DNA of 64,000 nt from Pseudomonas nicosulfuronedens (GTDB lineage: Bacteria > Pseudomonadota > Gammaproteobacteria > Pseudomonadales > Pseudomonadaceae), in contig NZ_SWDV01000001.1 of the NCBI RefSeq assembly GCF_005877905.1, forward strand, positions 186,001 to 250,000, in the 5' to 3' direction. The notes beneath the pieces were generated by a model, which was not told the DNA's origin, did not search any database, and worked only from the letters and a program-made list of their open reading frames with translations. The position numbers were made by a program, and so were the translations under genes. Each line of letters begins with the position of its first letter. Positions within the stretch are counted from its first letter, which is position 1. Of this stretch, positions 36,561 to 46,765 are shown in pieces.

Positions 36561-37033
36561 GCGCCGAGGTCGAGCGCCAGACGAATCTGGTCGCGACACT
36601 GGATGCCATTCTCGTAGATCGGCTCGGGATAATGCCGCACGAAGTGATCCGTCTCGATGCCAACGATGCGGAAGCCCAGGCGCTGGTACAGGCCGAGCTG
36701 GGCCAGGCTGGAGTTGCCGGTGGCGATGGTCAGGCGCTGCAAGCCGGCCTCGCGCGCCTGCTCGATGGCCGCCAGCAGCAGACGCCGGCCCAGGCCGCGC
36801 TCTTGCCATTCGTCCTCCACCGCGAGGCTGGTGATCTCGGCGACGCCAGGCTCGCGGGGCGTCAGCGTCAGTACGCCACGGACGGAGTCCGCCTCGTTCA
36901 ACGCCAGCAGGCGGGAGTCAGGCAGGTAGCTCTCGATCTGTTCGCGGCTGGGATCGGCCTTGAGCAACAGCGACCAGGGCGCCTGCGCGGGCGAGAGTTC
37001 GACAAGGGACAGGTCCGGGAAGAAATTCACCAT
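36557..37033 (-). CDS. GNAT-family N-acetyltransferase
   Basis: This 158-residue protein has the GNAT acetyl-CoA-binding pattern, with beta4 AEITSLAVEDEWQERGLGRR (motif A Q/RxxGxG/A as ERGLGR) and alpha3/beta5 (LTIATGNSSLAQLGLYQRLG). It ends in a hydrophobic beta strand (FRIVGIETDHFVRHY). The acceptor is unknown. It is convergent with folE2, upstream of nothing else on its strand, and separated from cfa by a large palindromic stem. Confidence 0.82.
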   Translation of the reverse strand: MVNFFPDLSLVELSPAQAPWSLLLKADPSREQIESYLPDSRLLALNEADSVRGVLTLTPREPGVAEITSLAVEDEWQERGLGRRLLLAAIEQAREAGLQRLTIATGNSSLAQLGLYQRLGFRIVGIETDHFVRHYPEPIYENGIQCRDQIRLALDLGA

Positions 37034-37119
37034 GATTCGTCTACCAAAGAGTCAGTGGGGAAAGGGGGTTTAGCCTCCCGAGCCCCTCGATGCAAGCCTT
37101 TTGCTCCACGCCGGAAATG

Positions 37120-37147
37120 CATCGGGCCCGGCAAGCCGGGCCCGATG
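37120..37147. terminator. Stem-loop after cfa
   Basis: CATCGGGCCCGGC and GCCGGGCCCGATG form a 13-bp perfect stem with an AA loop between the cfa and acetyltransferase genes. There is no U-run on either strand, so it is a weak terminator or an mRNA-protecting structure. Confidence 0.55.
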
Positions 37148-37164
37148 GCAGTCCCTGAACAGGC

Positions 37165-38349
37165 TCAGGTGTAGAGGTCGCGGCGGCTCCAGGGCACCTC
37201 GTGGCCGCCGTCCGTATGCGGCTTGCTGGCGAGAATCTGGTGCAGATTGATCCAGCCCTTCTTGAACCCGTATGCACAACCGGCGAGGTATAGGCGCCAG
37301 ATGCGCAGAGCCTGGTCGGGCACCAGTTTCGCCGCTTCAGCCAGTTTGGCTTCGAGATTGGCACTCCAGAAGTCCAGGGTGCGCGCGTAATGCATGCGCA
37401 GGCCTTCGACGTCGACCACTTCGAGCCCCGCCTCGCTCATGCGCGCGACGGCCAGCGACAGGTGCGGCAGCTCGCCGTGGGGGAACACGTAGCGGTCGAT
37501 GAAATCACCGGCGCCGCGCCCGACCGGACGGCCGTCGGTATTGCTGGAGGTGATCCCGTGGTTCATCACCAGACCGCCCGGCCGTACCGCGTCGTACAGG
37601 TGCTGGAAGTAGAGGCCCAGGTTGGCGTGGCCGACGTGTTCGAACATGCCGACGCTGACCACCTTGTCGTAGCGGCCGTCACGCGGCAGGTCGCGGTAAT
37701 CTCGCAATTCCAGGGTCACTTTACCTTCCAACCCGTCCGCCTCGACCCGCTCGCGGCCGAGCTTGAGTTGCTCCTCGCTGAGGGTGATGCCATGCACTTC
37801 CACGCCGAACTCCCGCGCCGCCAGGCGCGCCAGTCCGCCCCAGCCGCAACCGACATCGAGCAGCTTCTCGCCAGGCTTGAGGCGCAGCTTGCGGCACAGG
37901 TGGCGCAGCTTGGCCAACTGGGCAGTGGCCAGGTTTTCGTTGCCGGTCTCGTAGTAGGCGCAGGAGTACACCATCTCGGGATCGAGCCAGAGCTGGTAGA
38001 ACGCGTTGGACAGGTCGTAGTGGTAGTGAATGGCTTCGGCGTCGGTGGCCTTGTCGTGACTCTTGCGCACGTAGTCGGCATCGTCGTCGGCATCGCCCAG
38101 CGCAGCGCTGAGGGCGTCGGCAGTGGCGATCACTTCCTGCATCGGCCCCTCGATGTCCATGCGGCCCTCTACGTAGGCGCGACCGAGGATATCGAGGTTG
38201 GGATGGGTGATCTCGGTCAGCAGCGTGGGATCGCGGACAACCAGAGTTACCTGCGGGTCGGGGCCCAGGTCGAAAGCCTGGGCCTCGCCGATGCGGATAC
38301 GCAACGGCAGCTGCAGGGACAGCAACTCAGAGGGCAGATTGGCTTTCAT
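37165..38349 (-). CDS. cfa: Cyclopropane-fatty-acyl-phospholipid synthase
   Basis: This 394-residue enzyme adds a methylene bridge from S-adenosylmethionine to unsaturated membrane lipids, mostly at stationary phase. The SAM-binding motif is VGCGWGGLARLAAREFGVEV (Cys/Gly-rich motif I) in LKPGEKLLDVGCGWGG. The family block HYDLSNAFYQLWLDPEMVYS is in the middle, and the late block NHGITSSNTDGRP precedes GAGDFIDRYVFPHGELPHL. The ATG at 38349 follows CAGGAGG, a strong ribosome binding site. A longer frame to 38604 adds a non-coding leader. Length is typical. Confidence 0.93.
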   Translation of the reverse strand: MKANLPSELLSLQLPLRIRIGEAQAFDLGPDPQVTLVVRDPTLLTEITHPNLDILGRAYVEGRMDIEGPMQEVIATADALSAALGDADDDADYVRKSHDKATDAEAIHYHYDLSNAFYQLWLDPEMVYSCAYYETGNENLATAQLAKLRHLCRKLRLKPGEKLLDVGCGWGGLARLAAREFGVEVHGITLSEEQLKLGRERVEADGLEGKVTLELRDYRDLPRDGRYDKVVSVGMFEHVGHANLGLYFQHLYDAVRPGGLVMNHGITSSNTDGRPVGRGAGDFIDRYVFPHGELPHLSLAVARMSEAGLEVVDVEGLRMHYARTLDFWSANLEAKLAEAAKLVPDQALRIWRLYLAGCAYGFKKGWINLHQILASKPHTDGGHEVPWSRRDLYT

Positions 38350-38703
38350 GCAAACCTCCTGGTCACAGGGCTGAAGAACTATAGACCAGCACCTCCATAG
38401 TCTTCGCCTATGGCCTGGCCCGCGAAAAACTATCGGGCGCCGATCCCTGCAGTGAACCTGACGGTATCTCTGCAGTGGAGTACGCCCCGGCGGGTTGCGT
38501 TCCCAAAAAGGACAGCACGGCAAGATAGCTCGCCTGTAAAGCGTAGCAGCCGCTGCGCTGGCTATCTTTGTCAGCCCTGAGATAGAGCCTTTCCTGCCTG
38601 GCAACTATCGCGCCGGCGTGACAGTTCGTCGCTGCCTTGCACTACACTGGGCTCGCCCGCGCCCATCCCGGCCGGAGCACCTCTGCAGTGAAGGGGGCCT
38701 TCC
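38350..38703. other. Intergenic gap between cfa and the DHA2 transporter
   Basis: These 354 bases lie between divergent genes and hold both promoters. No gene is supported. The stretch 38640-38700 is G-rich and includes the AGGGGG ribosome binding site for the transporter; the cfa side shows no obvious regulator motif. Confidence 0.6.
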
Positions 38704-40176
38704 TTGAATACCTTGTCCGAGCCGCGTCCGGCGGTCCGCACCGTGCTGGTCGGGCTGATGCTGGCGATCTTCCTCGGTGCACTCGACCAGACCATCGTCG
38801 CCGTGTCCCTGCCGGCGATCTCCGCCGGCTTCGGCGACTTCGACCTGCTGGCCTGGGTCATCTCCGGCTACATGGTGGCGATGACCATCTCCATGCCGAT
38901 CTACGGCAAGCTCGGTGACCTCTACGGCCGCCGCAGGCTGATGCTCTTCGCCATCGGCCTGTTCACCTTCGCCTCCCTGCTCTGCGGCGCGGCCCAGAGC
39001 ATGGAGCAGCTGGTGCTCGCCCGCGTACTGCAGGGCATCGGCGCCGGCGGCATGATGTCGGTGAGCCAGGCGATCATCGGCGACATCGTACCGCCACGCG
39101 AACGCGGTCGCTACCAGGGCTACTTCAGCAGCATGTACGCAGTGGCGAGCATCGCCGGCCCGGTGCTGGGCGGACTGCTCACCGAGTACCTGTCGTGGCG
39201 CTGGGTGTTCCTGATCAACCTGCCGGTGGGCCTGGTGGCCCTCGCAGTGTCGCGCCAGACCCTGCGCGGCCTGCCGGTACCGGGGCGCAAGCCGGTGATC
39301 GACTACCTCGGCACGATGCTGATGATTGCCGGCCTGGGCAGCCTGCTGCTGGCGATCACCGAGGTCGGCCAGGGCGCGCGCTGGAACGACCCGCAAATGC
39401 TCGCGCTGTTCGCCGCCGCACTGGTGCTGATTGCGCTGTTCGTGATGCAGGAGCGTCGCGCACCGGAACCGCTGGTGCCGATGCACCTGTTCGGTATTCG
39501 GGCGGCCACCCTGAGCTGGCTGATCAGCTTCTTCGCCAGCTTCCAGGTCATCTCGCTGTCGGTGCTGGTGCCACTGCGCTTTCAGTCGGTGACCGGCGCG
39601 GGTGCTGACAGCGCGGCGCTGCACCTGTTGCCGCTGGCCATGGGCGTGCCCATCGGTGCGTACTGCTGCGGCCGGCTGACCGCGATCATCGGCCGTTACA
39701 AGCCGCAGATCGTCGGTGGCGGGCTGTTGATGCCGCTGGCGATTGCTGGCCTGGCGCTGACGCCACCGAGCGCGTATTTCTTCTCGGGCGTCTGCATGCT
39801 GTTCACCGGCATCGCTGCTGGCACGCAGTTCCCCACCAGCCTGGTGGCGGCGCAAAGTGCGGTGGAGATGAAGCACCTGGGCGTGGCCACCAGCAACATC
39901 ACGCTGTTCCGCTCATTGGGCGGCGCGGTGGGCATTGCGCTGATGTCGGCGCTGCTGCTGGCGATGCTGCAACCCCTGGCAGGCGAAGCCGGGCACGGGC
40001 TGGCGGCCAGCGCGCTGCTGGCCAGCCTGAGCGGCGACGGCCATGAGGCACAGCGGCAGGCACTGGATGGGGTCTTCGGGCACCTGTTCCTGGTCAACGC
40101 CGGCTTCGGTACCCTCGCCCTGCTGATTGCGCTGTCGTTGCCCGACCACGCCTTGCGCGGCCGGGCAAAGGACTGA
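38704..40176 (+). CDS. DHA2-family multidrug/efflux MFS transporter (TTG start)
   Basis: This 490-residue inner-membrane protein has about fourteen hydrophobic segments. It carries MFS signature blocks: LDQTIVAVSLPAISAGFGD (DHA2 motif), GKLGDLYGRRRLMLFA (motif A), and VLQGIGAGGMMSVSQAIIGD. It probably exports a hydrophobic drug or metabolite by proton antiport. The start is a TTG with AGGGGG ten bases upstream; the next in-frame ATG would remove part of the first helix. It is divergent from cfa, and its regulator is not adjacent. Substrate unknown. Confidence 0.88.
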   Translation: MNTLSEPRPAVRTVLVGLMLAIFLGALDQTIVAVSLPAISAGFGDFDLLAWVISGYMVAMTISMPIYGKLGDLYGRRRLMLFAIGLFTFASLLCGAAQSMEQLVLARVLQGIGAGGMMSVSQAIIGDIVPPRERGRYQGYFSSMYAVASIAGPVLGGLLTEYLSWRWVFLINLPVGLVALAVSRQTLRGLPVPGRKPVIDYLGTMLMIAGLGSLLLAITEVGQGARWNDPQMLALFAAALVLIALFVMQERRAPEPLVPMHLFGIRAATLSWLISFFASFQVISLSVLVPLRFQSVTGAGADSAALHLLPLAMGVPIGAYCCGRLTAIIGRYKPQIVGGGLLMPLAIAGLALTPPSAYFFSGVCMLFTGIAAGTQFPTSLVAAQSAVEMKHLGVATSNITLFRSLGGAVGIALMSALLLAMLQPLAGEAGHGLAASALLASLSGDGHEAQRQALDGVFGHLFLVNAGFGTLALLIALSLPDHALRGRAKD

Positions 40177-40181
40177 CCGGG

Positions 40182-41486
40182 TCAGTCCTCGTCGTTGAGG
40201 TAGCTGACCTTGCGCAGGTCCGGCAGCAGCAGGCAGACCAGCAACGCCACGCCGCACATGACCGAAACGTAGATGTAGAAGACCTCTTCCTGGCCAATGC
40301 TCTTCAGGCCCAGCGCGGCGTACTCCGCCGAACCGCCAAAGATCGCGTTGCCCACCGCGTAGGAGAGGCCTACCCCCAGCGCGCGGATCTGCGGCGGGAA
40401 CATCTCCGCCTTGATCAGGCCGCTGATCGAGGTGTACAGGCTGACGATGGCCATGGCCAGGATGATCAGGCCGAACGCGGCGTAAGGGCTGCTGACGGTC
40501 TTCAGCGCCGCGAGAATCGGCCAGGTGCACAGCATGCCCAGCGCACCGAACCAGAGCATCGAGGTCTTGCGGCCGATACGGTCGGACAGCGCACCGAAGA
40601 TCGGCTGCATGCACATGTAGCAGAACAGGGCGAAGGTCATCACGCCGCTGGCCACCTTCGGGTCCATCCCGGCGGTGTTCACCAGGTACTTCTGCATGTA
40701 GGTGGTGAAGGTGTAGAAGATCAGCGAGCCCCCAGCGGTGAAGCCCAGCACGGTGAAAAAGGCGCGCTTGTGGTGGGTGAACAGCTCGGTGAGGGTGCCC
40801 GACTCCTTGCGGTTGAGGTTGGACTCCTTGGCGGTCTCGCTCAGCGAACGGCGCAGGTAGAAGGCGATCACTGCGGTAATCGCACCCACCACGAAGGGAA
40901 TGCGCCAGCCCCAGTCCTTCAGCTCATCGGTGGTCAGCAACTGCTGCAGGATCACCACTACCAGCACGGCCAGCAACTGGCCGCCGATCAGGGTCACGTA
41001 CTGGAAGGAAGCGAAGAAACCGCGCTGCCCCTTGAGCGCCACTTCGCTCATGTAGGTCGCGCTGGTGCCGTACTCGCCGCCCACGGAGAGGCCCTGGAAC
41101 AGCCGCGCAAGCAGCAGCAGCGCGGGCGCCGCGACACCGATGGTGGCGTAGGTCGGCATCACCGCAATCGCCAGCGAGCCGCCGCACATCATCAGTACCG
41201 AGATCATCATTGCGGTCTTGCGGCCCTTCTTGTCGGCGATGCGGCCGAACAGCCAGCCGCCGATCGGGCGCATCAGGAAGCCGGCGGCGAAGACCCCGGC
41301 GGTATTGAGCAGTTGCACCGTCGGATCGTCCGACGGGAAGAAGGCATGGGCGAAGTACAGCGCGGTGAAGGCGTAGACGTAGAAGTCGAACCACTCCACC
41401 AGGTTGCCCGACGAGGCGCCGACGATGGCGAGGATGCGCGAGCGGCGCTCGTGGGCGGAATACTGCGGTGCGGCAGGTGCGTTCAT
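40182..41486 (-). CDS. Metabolite:H+ symporter (MHS family, KgtP/ShiA-like)
   Basis: This 434-residue MFS protein has twelve helices and the MHS pattern. This includes [20 protein letters not shown] near the N-terminus, [19 protein letters not shown] (motif A) and [20 protein letters not shown]. Relatives carry alpha-ketoglutarate, shikimate, proline-betaine or citrate. It ends six bases from the convergent DHA2 gene and is preceded by a 503-base gap reaching glmS. PAO1 has a similar dicarboxylate-type transporter near tonB1 (from memory), but the substrate is not clear from sequence. Confidence 0.87.
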   Translation of the reverse strand: MNAPAAPQYSAHERRSRILAIVGASSGNLVEWFDFYVYAFTALYFAHAFFPSDDPTVQLLNTAGVFAAGFLMRPIGGWLFGRIADKKGRKTAMMISVLMMCGGSLAIAVMPTYATIGVAAPALLLLARLFQGLSVGGEYGTSATYMSEVALKGQRGFFASFQYVTLIGGQLLAVLVVVILQQLLTTDELKDWGWRIPFVVGAITAVIAFYLRRSLSETAKESNLNRKESGTLTELFTHHKRAFFTVLGFTAGGSLIFYTFTTYMQKYLVNTAGMDPKVASGVMTFALFCYMCMQPIFGALSDRIGRKTSMLWFGALGMLCTWPILAALKTVSSPYAAFGLIILAMAIVSLYTSISGLIKAEMFPPQIRALGVGLSYAVGNAIFGGSAEYAALGLKSIGQEEVFYIYVSVMCGVALLVCLLLPDLRKVSYLNDED

Positions 41487-41989
41487 GGGGATTCTCTTGT
41501 CGGTTTAACTGCATCCCGGACGGGAGGACGGAACTCCCTCGCCGCCCTTGCCAGTGAAATGCCATCAGGCGTTTTTCACCGACACAATCAGAAACAGTAT
41601 AGCCACTTCCGATAGCCGGCTAACGAAATCGCGGGGTCGACCGGCCCTTTTGGTTCGAATATCGGACACTGGCGAACGCGCGTTTGTCGTTTCCGATTGA
41701 CCGGCCACTAGCCAGCTTCTATCGTTGGCCCGCTCCCGGCCCTGCGGGAGACTTGTCAGGTACCCCTCGCAGGGCCGGAGCCCGACCTTGTCCACAAGAC
41801 AAGGTCGATTTCCATTCCCCTCGTGTAGCGGCCTCTGCCGCCTGGCCTCGGTGCCCCGTCCACACCCCCGGACGAGCAGGCACCGGGGGAATGTTGATCT
41901 CCCCTGCCACCTCTCGCGAGTTCTCCAGCCCTGAGACGAAAAAAGGCCCCCGAAGGGACCTTTCTCACTGCGCCTGCGCGCTGTTCCGC
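41487..41989. other. Gap with three large stem-loops; glmS-side attTn7 region
   Basis: No gene is supported in these 503 bases. Three stem-loops lie close together. Arms 41736-41746 and 41768-41778 (CCGGCCCTGCG/CGCAGGGCCGG) form the first. Arms 41784-41792 and 41798-41806 (GACCTTGTC/GACAAGGTC) form the second. Arms 41849-41855 and 41879-41885, with an inner CGTCC/GGACG pair, form the third. The glmS terminator is at 41938-41967. The Tn7 insertion point normally lies about 25 bases after the glmS stop; no transposon ends are seen there. Confidence 0.6.
41938..41967 (-). terminator. Rho-independent terminator of glmR-glmS
   Basis: On the minus strand AAAGGTCCC and GGGGGCCTTTTTT enclose TTCG. 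It ends the glmS transcript about 25 bases after the stop codon. Confidence 0.8.
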
Positions 41990-43825
41990 TTATTCCACCG
42001 TCACTGACTTGGCCAGGTTGCGTGGCTGGTCGACGTCGGTGCCCTTGAGCACGGCAACGTAGTAGGACAGCAGCTGCAGCGGCACGGTGTAGAGGATCGG
42101 CGCCAGGCAATCGTGGATCGCCGGCATCCCCACCACATGGGTGCCCTCACCATTGGCGATGCCGCTGCCACCCTCGGCGAAGACCACCAGCTCGCCGCCA
42201 CGGGCGCGGACCTCCTGCAGGTTGGACTTGAGCTTCTCCAGCAGCTCGTTGTTCGGCGCCACGGTGACCACCGGCATGTCGGCGTCGACCAGCGCCAACG
42301 GGCCGTGCTTGAGCTCGCCGGCCGGGTAGGCTTCGGCGTGGATGTAGGAGATTTCCTTGAGCTTCAGCGCACCTTCCATCGCCACCGGGTACTGCGCGCC
42401 ACGGCCGAGGAACAGGGTGTGGTGCTTCTCGGCGAACAGCTCGCTGACCTTTTCCACCACCTTGTCCATGGACAGGGCTTCTTCCAGATGGGTTGGCAGG
42501 CGGCGCAGCTCGTTCACCAGCTCGGCCTCGACCCCGTCGTTCAGGCGCTTCTGCACCTGGCCGATGCCGAGGGTCAGCAGCAGCAGGGCGACCAGCTGGG
42601 TAGTGAAGGCCTTGGTGGAGGCCACACCGATTTCCGGGCCTGCGTTGGTCAGCAGGGTCATGTCCGACTCGCGCACCAGCGAGCTGGTGGCGACGTTGCA
42701 GATCGCCAGGCTGGACAGGAAGCCCAGCTCCTTGGCGTAACGCAGCGCGGCCAGGGTGTCGGCGGTCTCACCGGACTGGGAAATGGTGACGAACAGGGAA
42801 TCCGGATGCACCGCGACCTTGCGGTAGCGGAACTCGCTGGCGACTTCGACCTGGCAGGGGATGCCGGTCAGGCTCTCCAGCCAGTAACGGGCGACCATGC
42901 CGGCATGGTAGCTGGTGCCACAGGCGACGATCTGCACAGTGCGCACCTTGGCCAGCAGCTCGCGGGCCTGCGGGCCGAAATTGTCCACCAGCACCTGCTC
43001 GTTACCCAGTCGGCCTTCCAGGGTGCGCTGCACCACGGCCGGCTGCTCGTGAATCTCCTTGAGCATGAAGTGGCGATAACCGCCCTTGTCGGCCGCCTCG
43101 GCGCCTTCGTGGTAGCGCACTTCCTCGCGCTGTACCGGGTTGCCGTTGACATCCCACAGCTGCAGGCCGTCGCGGCGGATTTCGGCGATGTCGCCCTCTT
43201 CCAGGTAGATGAAGCGGTCGGTGACCTGGCGCAGCGCCAGCTGGTCGGAGGCAAGGAAGTTCTCGCCATGACCCAGGCCCACCACCAGAGGGCTGCCGCT
43301 GCGGGCGGCAAGGATGCGGTCGGGCTGCTTGCTGCTGATCACCGCCAGGCCATAGGCGCCGTGCAGTTCCTTGACCACGGCCTTGAGCGCGACGGTCAGG
43401 TCGCCCAGTTCCCCCAGACGCAGGTGCAGCAGGTGGGCGATGACCTCGGTGTCGGTCTGCGAAGTGAACTCGTAGCCACGCGCCTTGAGCATTTCGCGCA
43501 GCGGCTCGAAGTTCTCGATGATGCCGTTGTGCACCACCGCCACTTCGCCACGGGAGAAATGCGGGTGGGCGTTGGCCTCGGTAGGCGCGCCGTGGGTGGC
43601 CCAGCGGACGTGGGCGATGCCCAGGCGGCCAGGCAGCGGCTGCTCGGCGATGGCCTGCTCGAGGCTGGAAACCTTGCCTGCACGGCGACGGCGATCCAGC
43701 ACGCCATTGCCGTCGATGACCGCCACACCGGCGCTGTCGTAACCACGGTATTCCAGGCGCTTGAGGCCTTCGACGAGGATCGGGGTGATATTGCGCTCGG
43801 CGATGGCGCCTACGATTCCACACAT
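41990..43825 (-). CDS. glmS: Glucosamine-6-phosphate synthase
   Basis: This 611-residue enzyme makes glucosamine-6-phosphate from fructose-6-phosphate and glutamine, the first step to UDP-GlcNAc for peptidoglycan and lipopolysaccharide. The N-terminal glutaminase domain begins at the catalytic Cys2 ([13 protein letters not shown]) with the substrate loop [16 protein letters not shown]. Two SIS isomerase domains follow ([59 protein letters not shown]). It ends in the conserved NLAKSVTVE used as the Tn7 target. It is coupled to glmR upstream (15-base gap). Confidence 0.97.
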   Translation of the reverse strand: MCGIVGAIAERNITPILVEGLKRLEYRGYDSAGVAVIDGNGVLDRRRRAGKVSSLEQAIAEQPLPGRLGIAHVRWATHGAPTEANAHPHFSRGEVAVVHNGIIENFEPLREMLKARGYEFTSQTDTEVIAHLLHLRLGELGDLTVALKAVVKELHGAYGLAVISSKQPDRILAARSGSPLVVGLGHGENFLASDQLALRQVTDRFIYLEEGDIAEIRRDGLQLWDVNGNPVQREEVRYHEGAEAADKGGYRHFMLKEIHEQPAVVQRTLEGRLGNEQVLVDNFGPQARELLAKVRTVQIVACGTSYHAGMVARYWLESLTGIPCQVEVASEFRYRKVAVHPDSLFVTISQSGETADTLAALRYAKELGFLSSLAICNVATSSLVRESDMTLLTNAGPEIGVASTKAFTTQLVALLLLTLGIGQVQKRLNDGVEAELVNELRRLPTHLEEALSMDKVVEKVSELFAEKHHTLFLGRGAQYPVAMEGALKLKEISYIHAEAYPAGELKHGPLALVDADMPVVTVAPNNELLEKLKSNLQEVRARGGELVVFAEGGSGIANGEGTHVVGMPAIHDCLAPILYTVPLQLLSYYVAVLKGTDVDQPRNLAKSVTVE

Positions 43826-43840
43826 GGCTTGAGTCTCCTG

Positions 43841-44611
43841 TCAGTCTTCGCAGCGCGCGCGGATCACTTTCACGCCACGCGCCTGGATCAGTTCGAACGC
43901 TTCATCGCTCAGGCGTTCGTCGGTAATCAGGGTCTGGACACTGCTCCAGGGCAGCTCCAGGTTGGGAATGCGCCGGCCCAGCTTGTCGGCCTCGGCCATG
44001 ACGATCACCTCGCGGGCGACCTCGGCCATGACCCGGCTCAGGCCCAGCAGTTCGTTGAAGGTCGTCGTGCCACGCTCGATGTCCAGTCCGGTGGCGCCGA
44101 TGAACAGCTGATCGAAATCGTAGGAGCGCAGCACCTGTTCGGCCACCTGGCCCTGGAACGACTCGGAGTGTGGGTCCCAGGTGCCGCCCGTCATCAACAG
44201 CACCGGCTCGCGCTCCAGTTCGCGCAGGGCGTTGGCCACGCTCAGGGAGTTGGTCATCACCACCAGCCCCGGCTTGCGGCCCAGCTCCGGGATCAGCGCG
44301 GCGGTGGTGCTGCCGCTGTCGATGATGATCCGCGCGTGCTCACGGATGCAGGCAGCCGCGGCGCGACCGATGGCCTGCTTGTAGCGCGACAGCGGCTGAC
44401 TCGGCTCGGCGATCAGCTCATGGGGCATCGGCACCGCACCACCGTAGCGGCGCAGCAGCAGGCCGTTGCCTTCCAGGGCGGCCAGGTCCTTGCGGATGGT
44501 CACCTCGGAGGTGGCAAAGCGGCGTGCGAGGTCGTCCACGCTGACCTCGCCCTGTTCGGCGAGCAGCGCCAGGATGTCGTGGCGGCGTTGAGGCGTATTG
44601 CGTTTCGACAT
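43841..44611 (-). CDS. glmR: DeoR-family regulator GlmR
   Basis: This 256-residue DeoR-type protein has an N-terminal winged helix (RRHDILALLAEQGEVSVDDL, RRFATSEVTIRKDLAALEGN) and a C-terminal sugar-phosphate sensor domain (IIIDSGSTTAALIPELGRKP; LFIGATGLDIERGTTTFNEL). It lies directly ahead of glmS on the same strand, as PA5550 (glmR) does in PAO1, and is thought to control amino-sugar supply. Two TTTCG-CGAAA palindromes upstream are probable operators, implying self-regulation. Confidence 0.9.
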   Translation of the reverse strand: MSKRNTPQRRHDILALLAEQGEVSVDDLARRFATSEVTIRKDLAALEGNGLLLRRYGGAVPMPHELIAEPSQPLSRYKQAIGRAAAACIREHARIIIDSGSTTAALIPELGRKPGLVVMTNSLSVANALRELEREPVLLMTGGTWDPHSESFQGQVAEQVLRSYDFDQLFIGATGLDIERGTTTFNELLGLSRVMAEVAREVIVMAEADKLGRRIPNLELPWSSVQTLITDERLSDEAFELIQARGVKVIRARCED

Positions 44612-44622
44612 GAACGATCAAG

Positions 44623-44693
44623 TTTCGATTCGAAAGATAATGGTGCGAATCAAAACCTAGGATCTTTCATTCGTCAAGAATTTTCGGCCGAAA
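44623..44693 (-). promoter_or_regulatory. Candidate GlmR operators
   Basis: TTTCGATTCGAAA (44623-44635) and TTTCGGCCGAAA (44682-44693) are palindromes of the TTCG-CGAA type bound by DeoR regulators. They are spaced about 58 bases centre to centre, straddling the AT-rich promoter region just before glmR (ATG at 44611). The match is by eye. Confidence 0.55.
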
Positions 44694-44770
44694 TGAAATG
44701 CTCTTCCGTAGGAACGGGCCATGCCCGCCATTCGCGTGCATGGTCTGCTCCTAACGGTCGGCGCACGTTG

Positions 44771-46765
44771 TCAGTCGACTTCCAGACGGTTTCGCCCGCC
44801 GCGCTTGGCGCGGTACAGCGCCTGGTCGGCGCGCTCGAACACGGCTTCGGCGCGTTCGCCCTCGCGGAAGTTCGTCAGGCCTGCCGAGCAGGTGATGCTC
44901 AGGCGTTCGCCCTTGAAGTGGAACGGGCAGGCTTCGATGGCGCCGCGCAGCGCGTCGAGCAGTTGCTGTCCGCCCTCCAGCGGCGTGGCAGGCAGCAGCA
45001 CGACGAACTCCTCGCCGCCGTAGCGGGCGATGAAGTCGGTCTTGCGTACGCGCTTGGCCAGTTCATTGGCGATGATCTTCAGCACCTTGTCACCGGCGAG
45101 GTGGCCGAAGTCGTCGTTGATGCGCTTGAAGTGGTCGACGTCGAGCACCGCCAGCAGCAGGTCGCCGCCGTAGCGCTGCCAGCGCGAGACTTCCAGCTCC
45201 AGCCGCTCGCTCAGCGCGGCGCGGTTGGGCAGGCCGGTCAGGGCGTCGGTCATGGCCTTCTGGCGCTGGTCCTCGATGTTCGCCTGGAAGGTGCGGGCTT
45301 CCTCTTCCATGCTGGCAACGCGGGTCACCAGCGACTGGATGCGCTCGCCCACTTCGCGCTCGCGGGTTTCGCGCTCCTCGCGGAAGCGGTCCATGGTGCC
45401 AACCAGCCCTTGCAGGCGTGATTCGACGTTGCGCTTGAGGCCTTCCAGGTCGGTGGCTTCCAGCACGCTTTCCTTCAGGCCGCTGACCTGTTCGCGCAGG
45501 GTGTCATCCAGGTCGCGGGCGCTGGAGCTGGAGCCACTGTGGTTCTCCTGGACTGCCTGCAGGCCATCGAGGAAAGTGCCCAGGCGTTCATTGAGCTGGT
45601 GCAGGTAGCCTTCGAACTCACGCTGGCCGCCGTCGTTGAGCGACAGAACCAGTACGCCCAGGTCATCCAGCACCGGCACCAGTTCGTACCAGTTGAGGCT
45701 GCCATGGATGCGCGAGCGCAGCTCCTCGGCCTGGATCTGCTGGGCGGCCGGCAGGTGCATCTCGTCCAGCAGGCGCAGCAGGCTCGCCTCGATGTGCGGC
45801 GCCACGGCGCTGTAGCCAGGCTCCGGGCGCGGCGGCAGGGCGTAGGGGTCGTTGGCCTGGCGCGCGTCTTCCGGCGTGCCGAACAGGCCGGGCGGTACCG
45901 GCAGGCTGTCGAGCAGCTTGGAATCGTCGTGGGCGACAGGCTCCAACACGGGCGCTGGGGCCATTGCCTCCGCTACGACGACAGGTTCGGGCGGCACGGC
46001 CGGCGATGGCTCGGCGACGGGTTCTGGTGCCGGGGCCCGCGCCACGGCGTCGGCTGGCTCCATGACGGGCACGGCAACCGCTTCAGCGACCACCGACTCA
46101 GCAGGTGCAGGTGCAGGTGCAGCAGGCTGTACTGCAACGGGCAATGGCTCAGCCATCCTCGCTTCGTCGATGAACGCAGCTTCTGCCGTTGCAGCGGGTG
46201 CAGAGGGTGTCGATTCCGGCGAGTCTGCGTCGTCGTTGTCCCGGCTGCCGAACAGCCGCTGCAGGAAGCCGGGGCGCTGTTCGCCACCAGCGCTGCCGAA
46301 ATGGTCCAGCACCTGGCGCTGCAGGCGGCTCAGCTCGGCCAGAAGGGCGGGGAGTTCACGGGAGGAACTGCCGCGGCTGGGAATGTCCTTGGCCAGGCGC
46401 TTGAGCGGCTTGCGCACGTCGCCGGGCATCTCCAGGGACAGCAGTTGCTGCGACAACTGGCTCAGGGCCGCAACGTTCTGCTCGATGCGCTGCTGGCGGC
46501 GCTGCTCGGAGTCGAGCACGGCCTTTTCCAGCTGCGGGATCAGGCGCGACAGACCAGCGTCCATCTCATCGCGGCGCAATACTTCACGCAGCTCCTTCAT
46601 GCAGGCGTCCACCGCCTTGTCACTGCCCTCGGCGGCCAGGCTGCTGCGCACCAGGCCACGGCGCAGCAGGTCGAGACGGGCATCCCAGCGACGTTCGAGC
46701 TTTTCCTGCTGCTCGAGGTTGTCCAGGTACTTCTGTTTCCAGCGTTGGTCGTCGTCGCGACTCAT
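44771..46765 (-). CDS. dgcH: Diguanylate cyclase, DgcH-like
   Basis: This 664-residue soluble protein makes c-di-GMP. The C-terminal GGDEF domain has an intact active site GGEEF (residues 583-587) and an inhibitory I-site RKTD (574-577), preceded by [20 protein letters not shown] and [19 protein letters not shown]. The long N-terminal part contains helical coiled-coil regions ([20 protein letters not shown]) and an A/P/V-rich linker at about 170-290 that is probably flexible. The similar PAO1 gene at this place (PA5487) is of nearly the same length. It overlaps the next gene upstream by four bases. Confidence 0.87.
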   Translation of the reverse strand: MSRDDDQRWKQKYLDNLEQQEKLERRWDARLDLLRRGLVRSSLAAEGSDKAVDACMKELREVLRRDEMDAGLSRLIPQLEKAVLDSEQRRQQRIEQNVAALSQLSQQLLSLEMPGDVRKPLKRLAKDIPSRGSSSRELPALLAELSRLQRQVLDHFGSAGGEQRPGFLQRLFGSRDNDDADSPESTPSAPAATAEAAFIDEARMAEPLPVAVQPAAPAPAPAESVVAEAVAVPVMEPADAVARAPAPEPVAEPSPAVPPEPVVVAEAMAPAPVLEPVAHDDSKLLDSLPVPPGLFGTPEDARQANDPYALPPRPEPGYSAVAPHIEASLLRLLDEMHLPAAQQIQAEELRSRIHGSLNWYELVPVLDDLGVLVLSLNDGGQREFEGYLHQLNERLGTFLDGLQAVQENHSGSSSSARDLDDTLREQVSGLKESVLEATDLEGLKRNVESRLQGLVGTMDRFREERETREREVGERIQSLVTRVASMEEEARTFQANIEDQRQKAMTDALTGLPNRAALSERLELEVSRWQRYGGDLLLAVLDVDHFKRINDDFGHLAGDKVLKIIANELAKRVRKTDFIARYGGEEFVVLLPATPLEGGQQLLDALRGAIEACPFHFKGERLSITCSAGLTNFREGERAEAVFERADQALYRAKRGGRNRLEVD

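Noticed and set aside
41940-41990. Tn7 or other insertion at the attTn7 site after glmS
   Set aside because: The glmS end and its terminator are intact and no transposon ends, tns genes or target duplication are seen.
42113-45421. Plus-strand open frame of 1102 codons across glmS, glmR and dgcH
   Set aside because: It is antisense to three well-recognised genes on the minus strand, is H/Q/D-rich nonsense, and arises from the high GC content at third codon positions.
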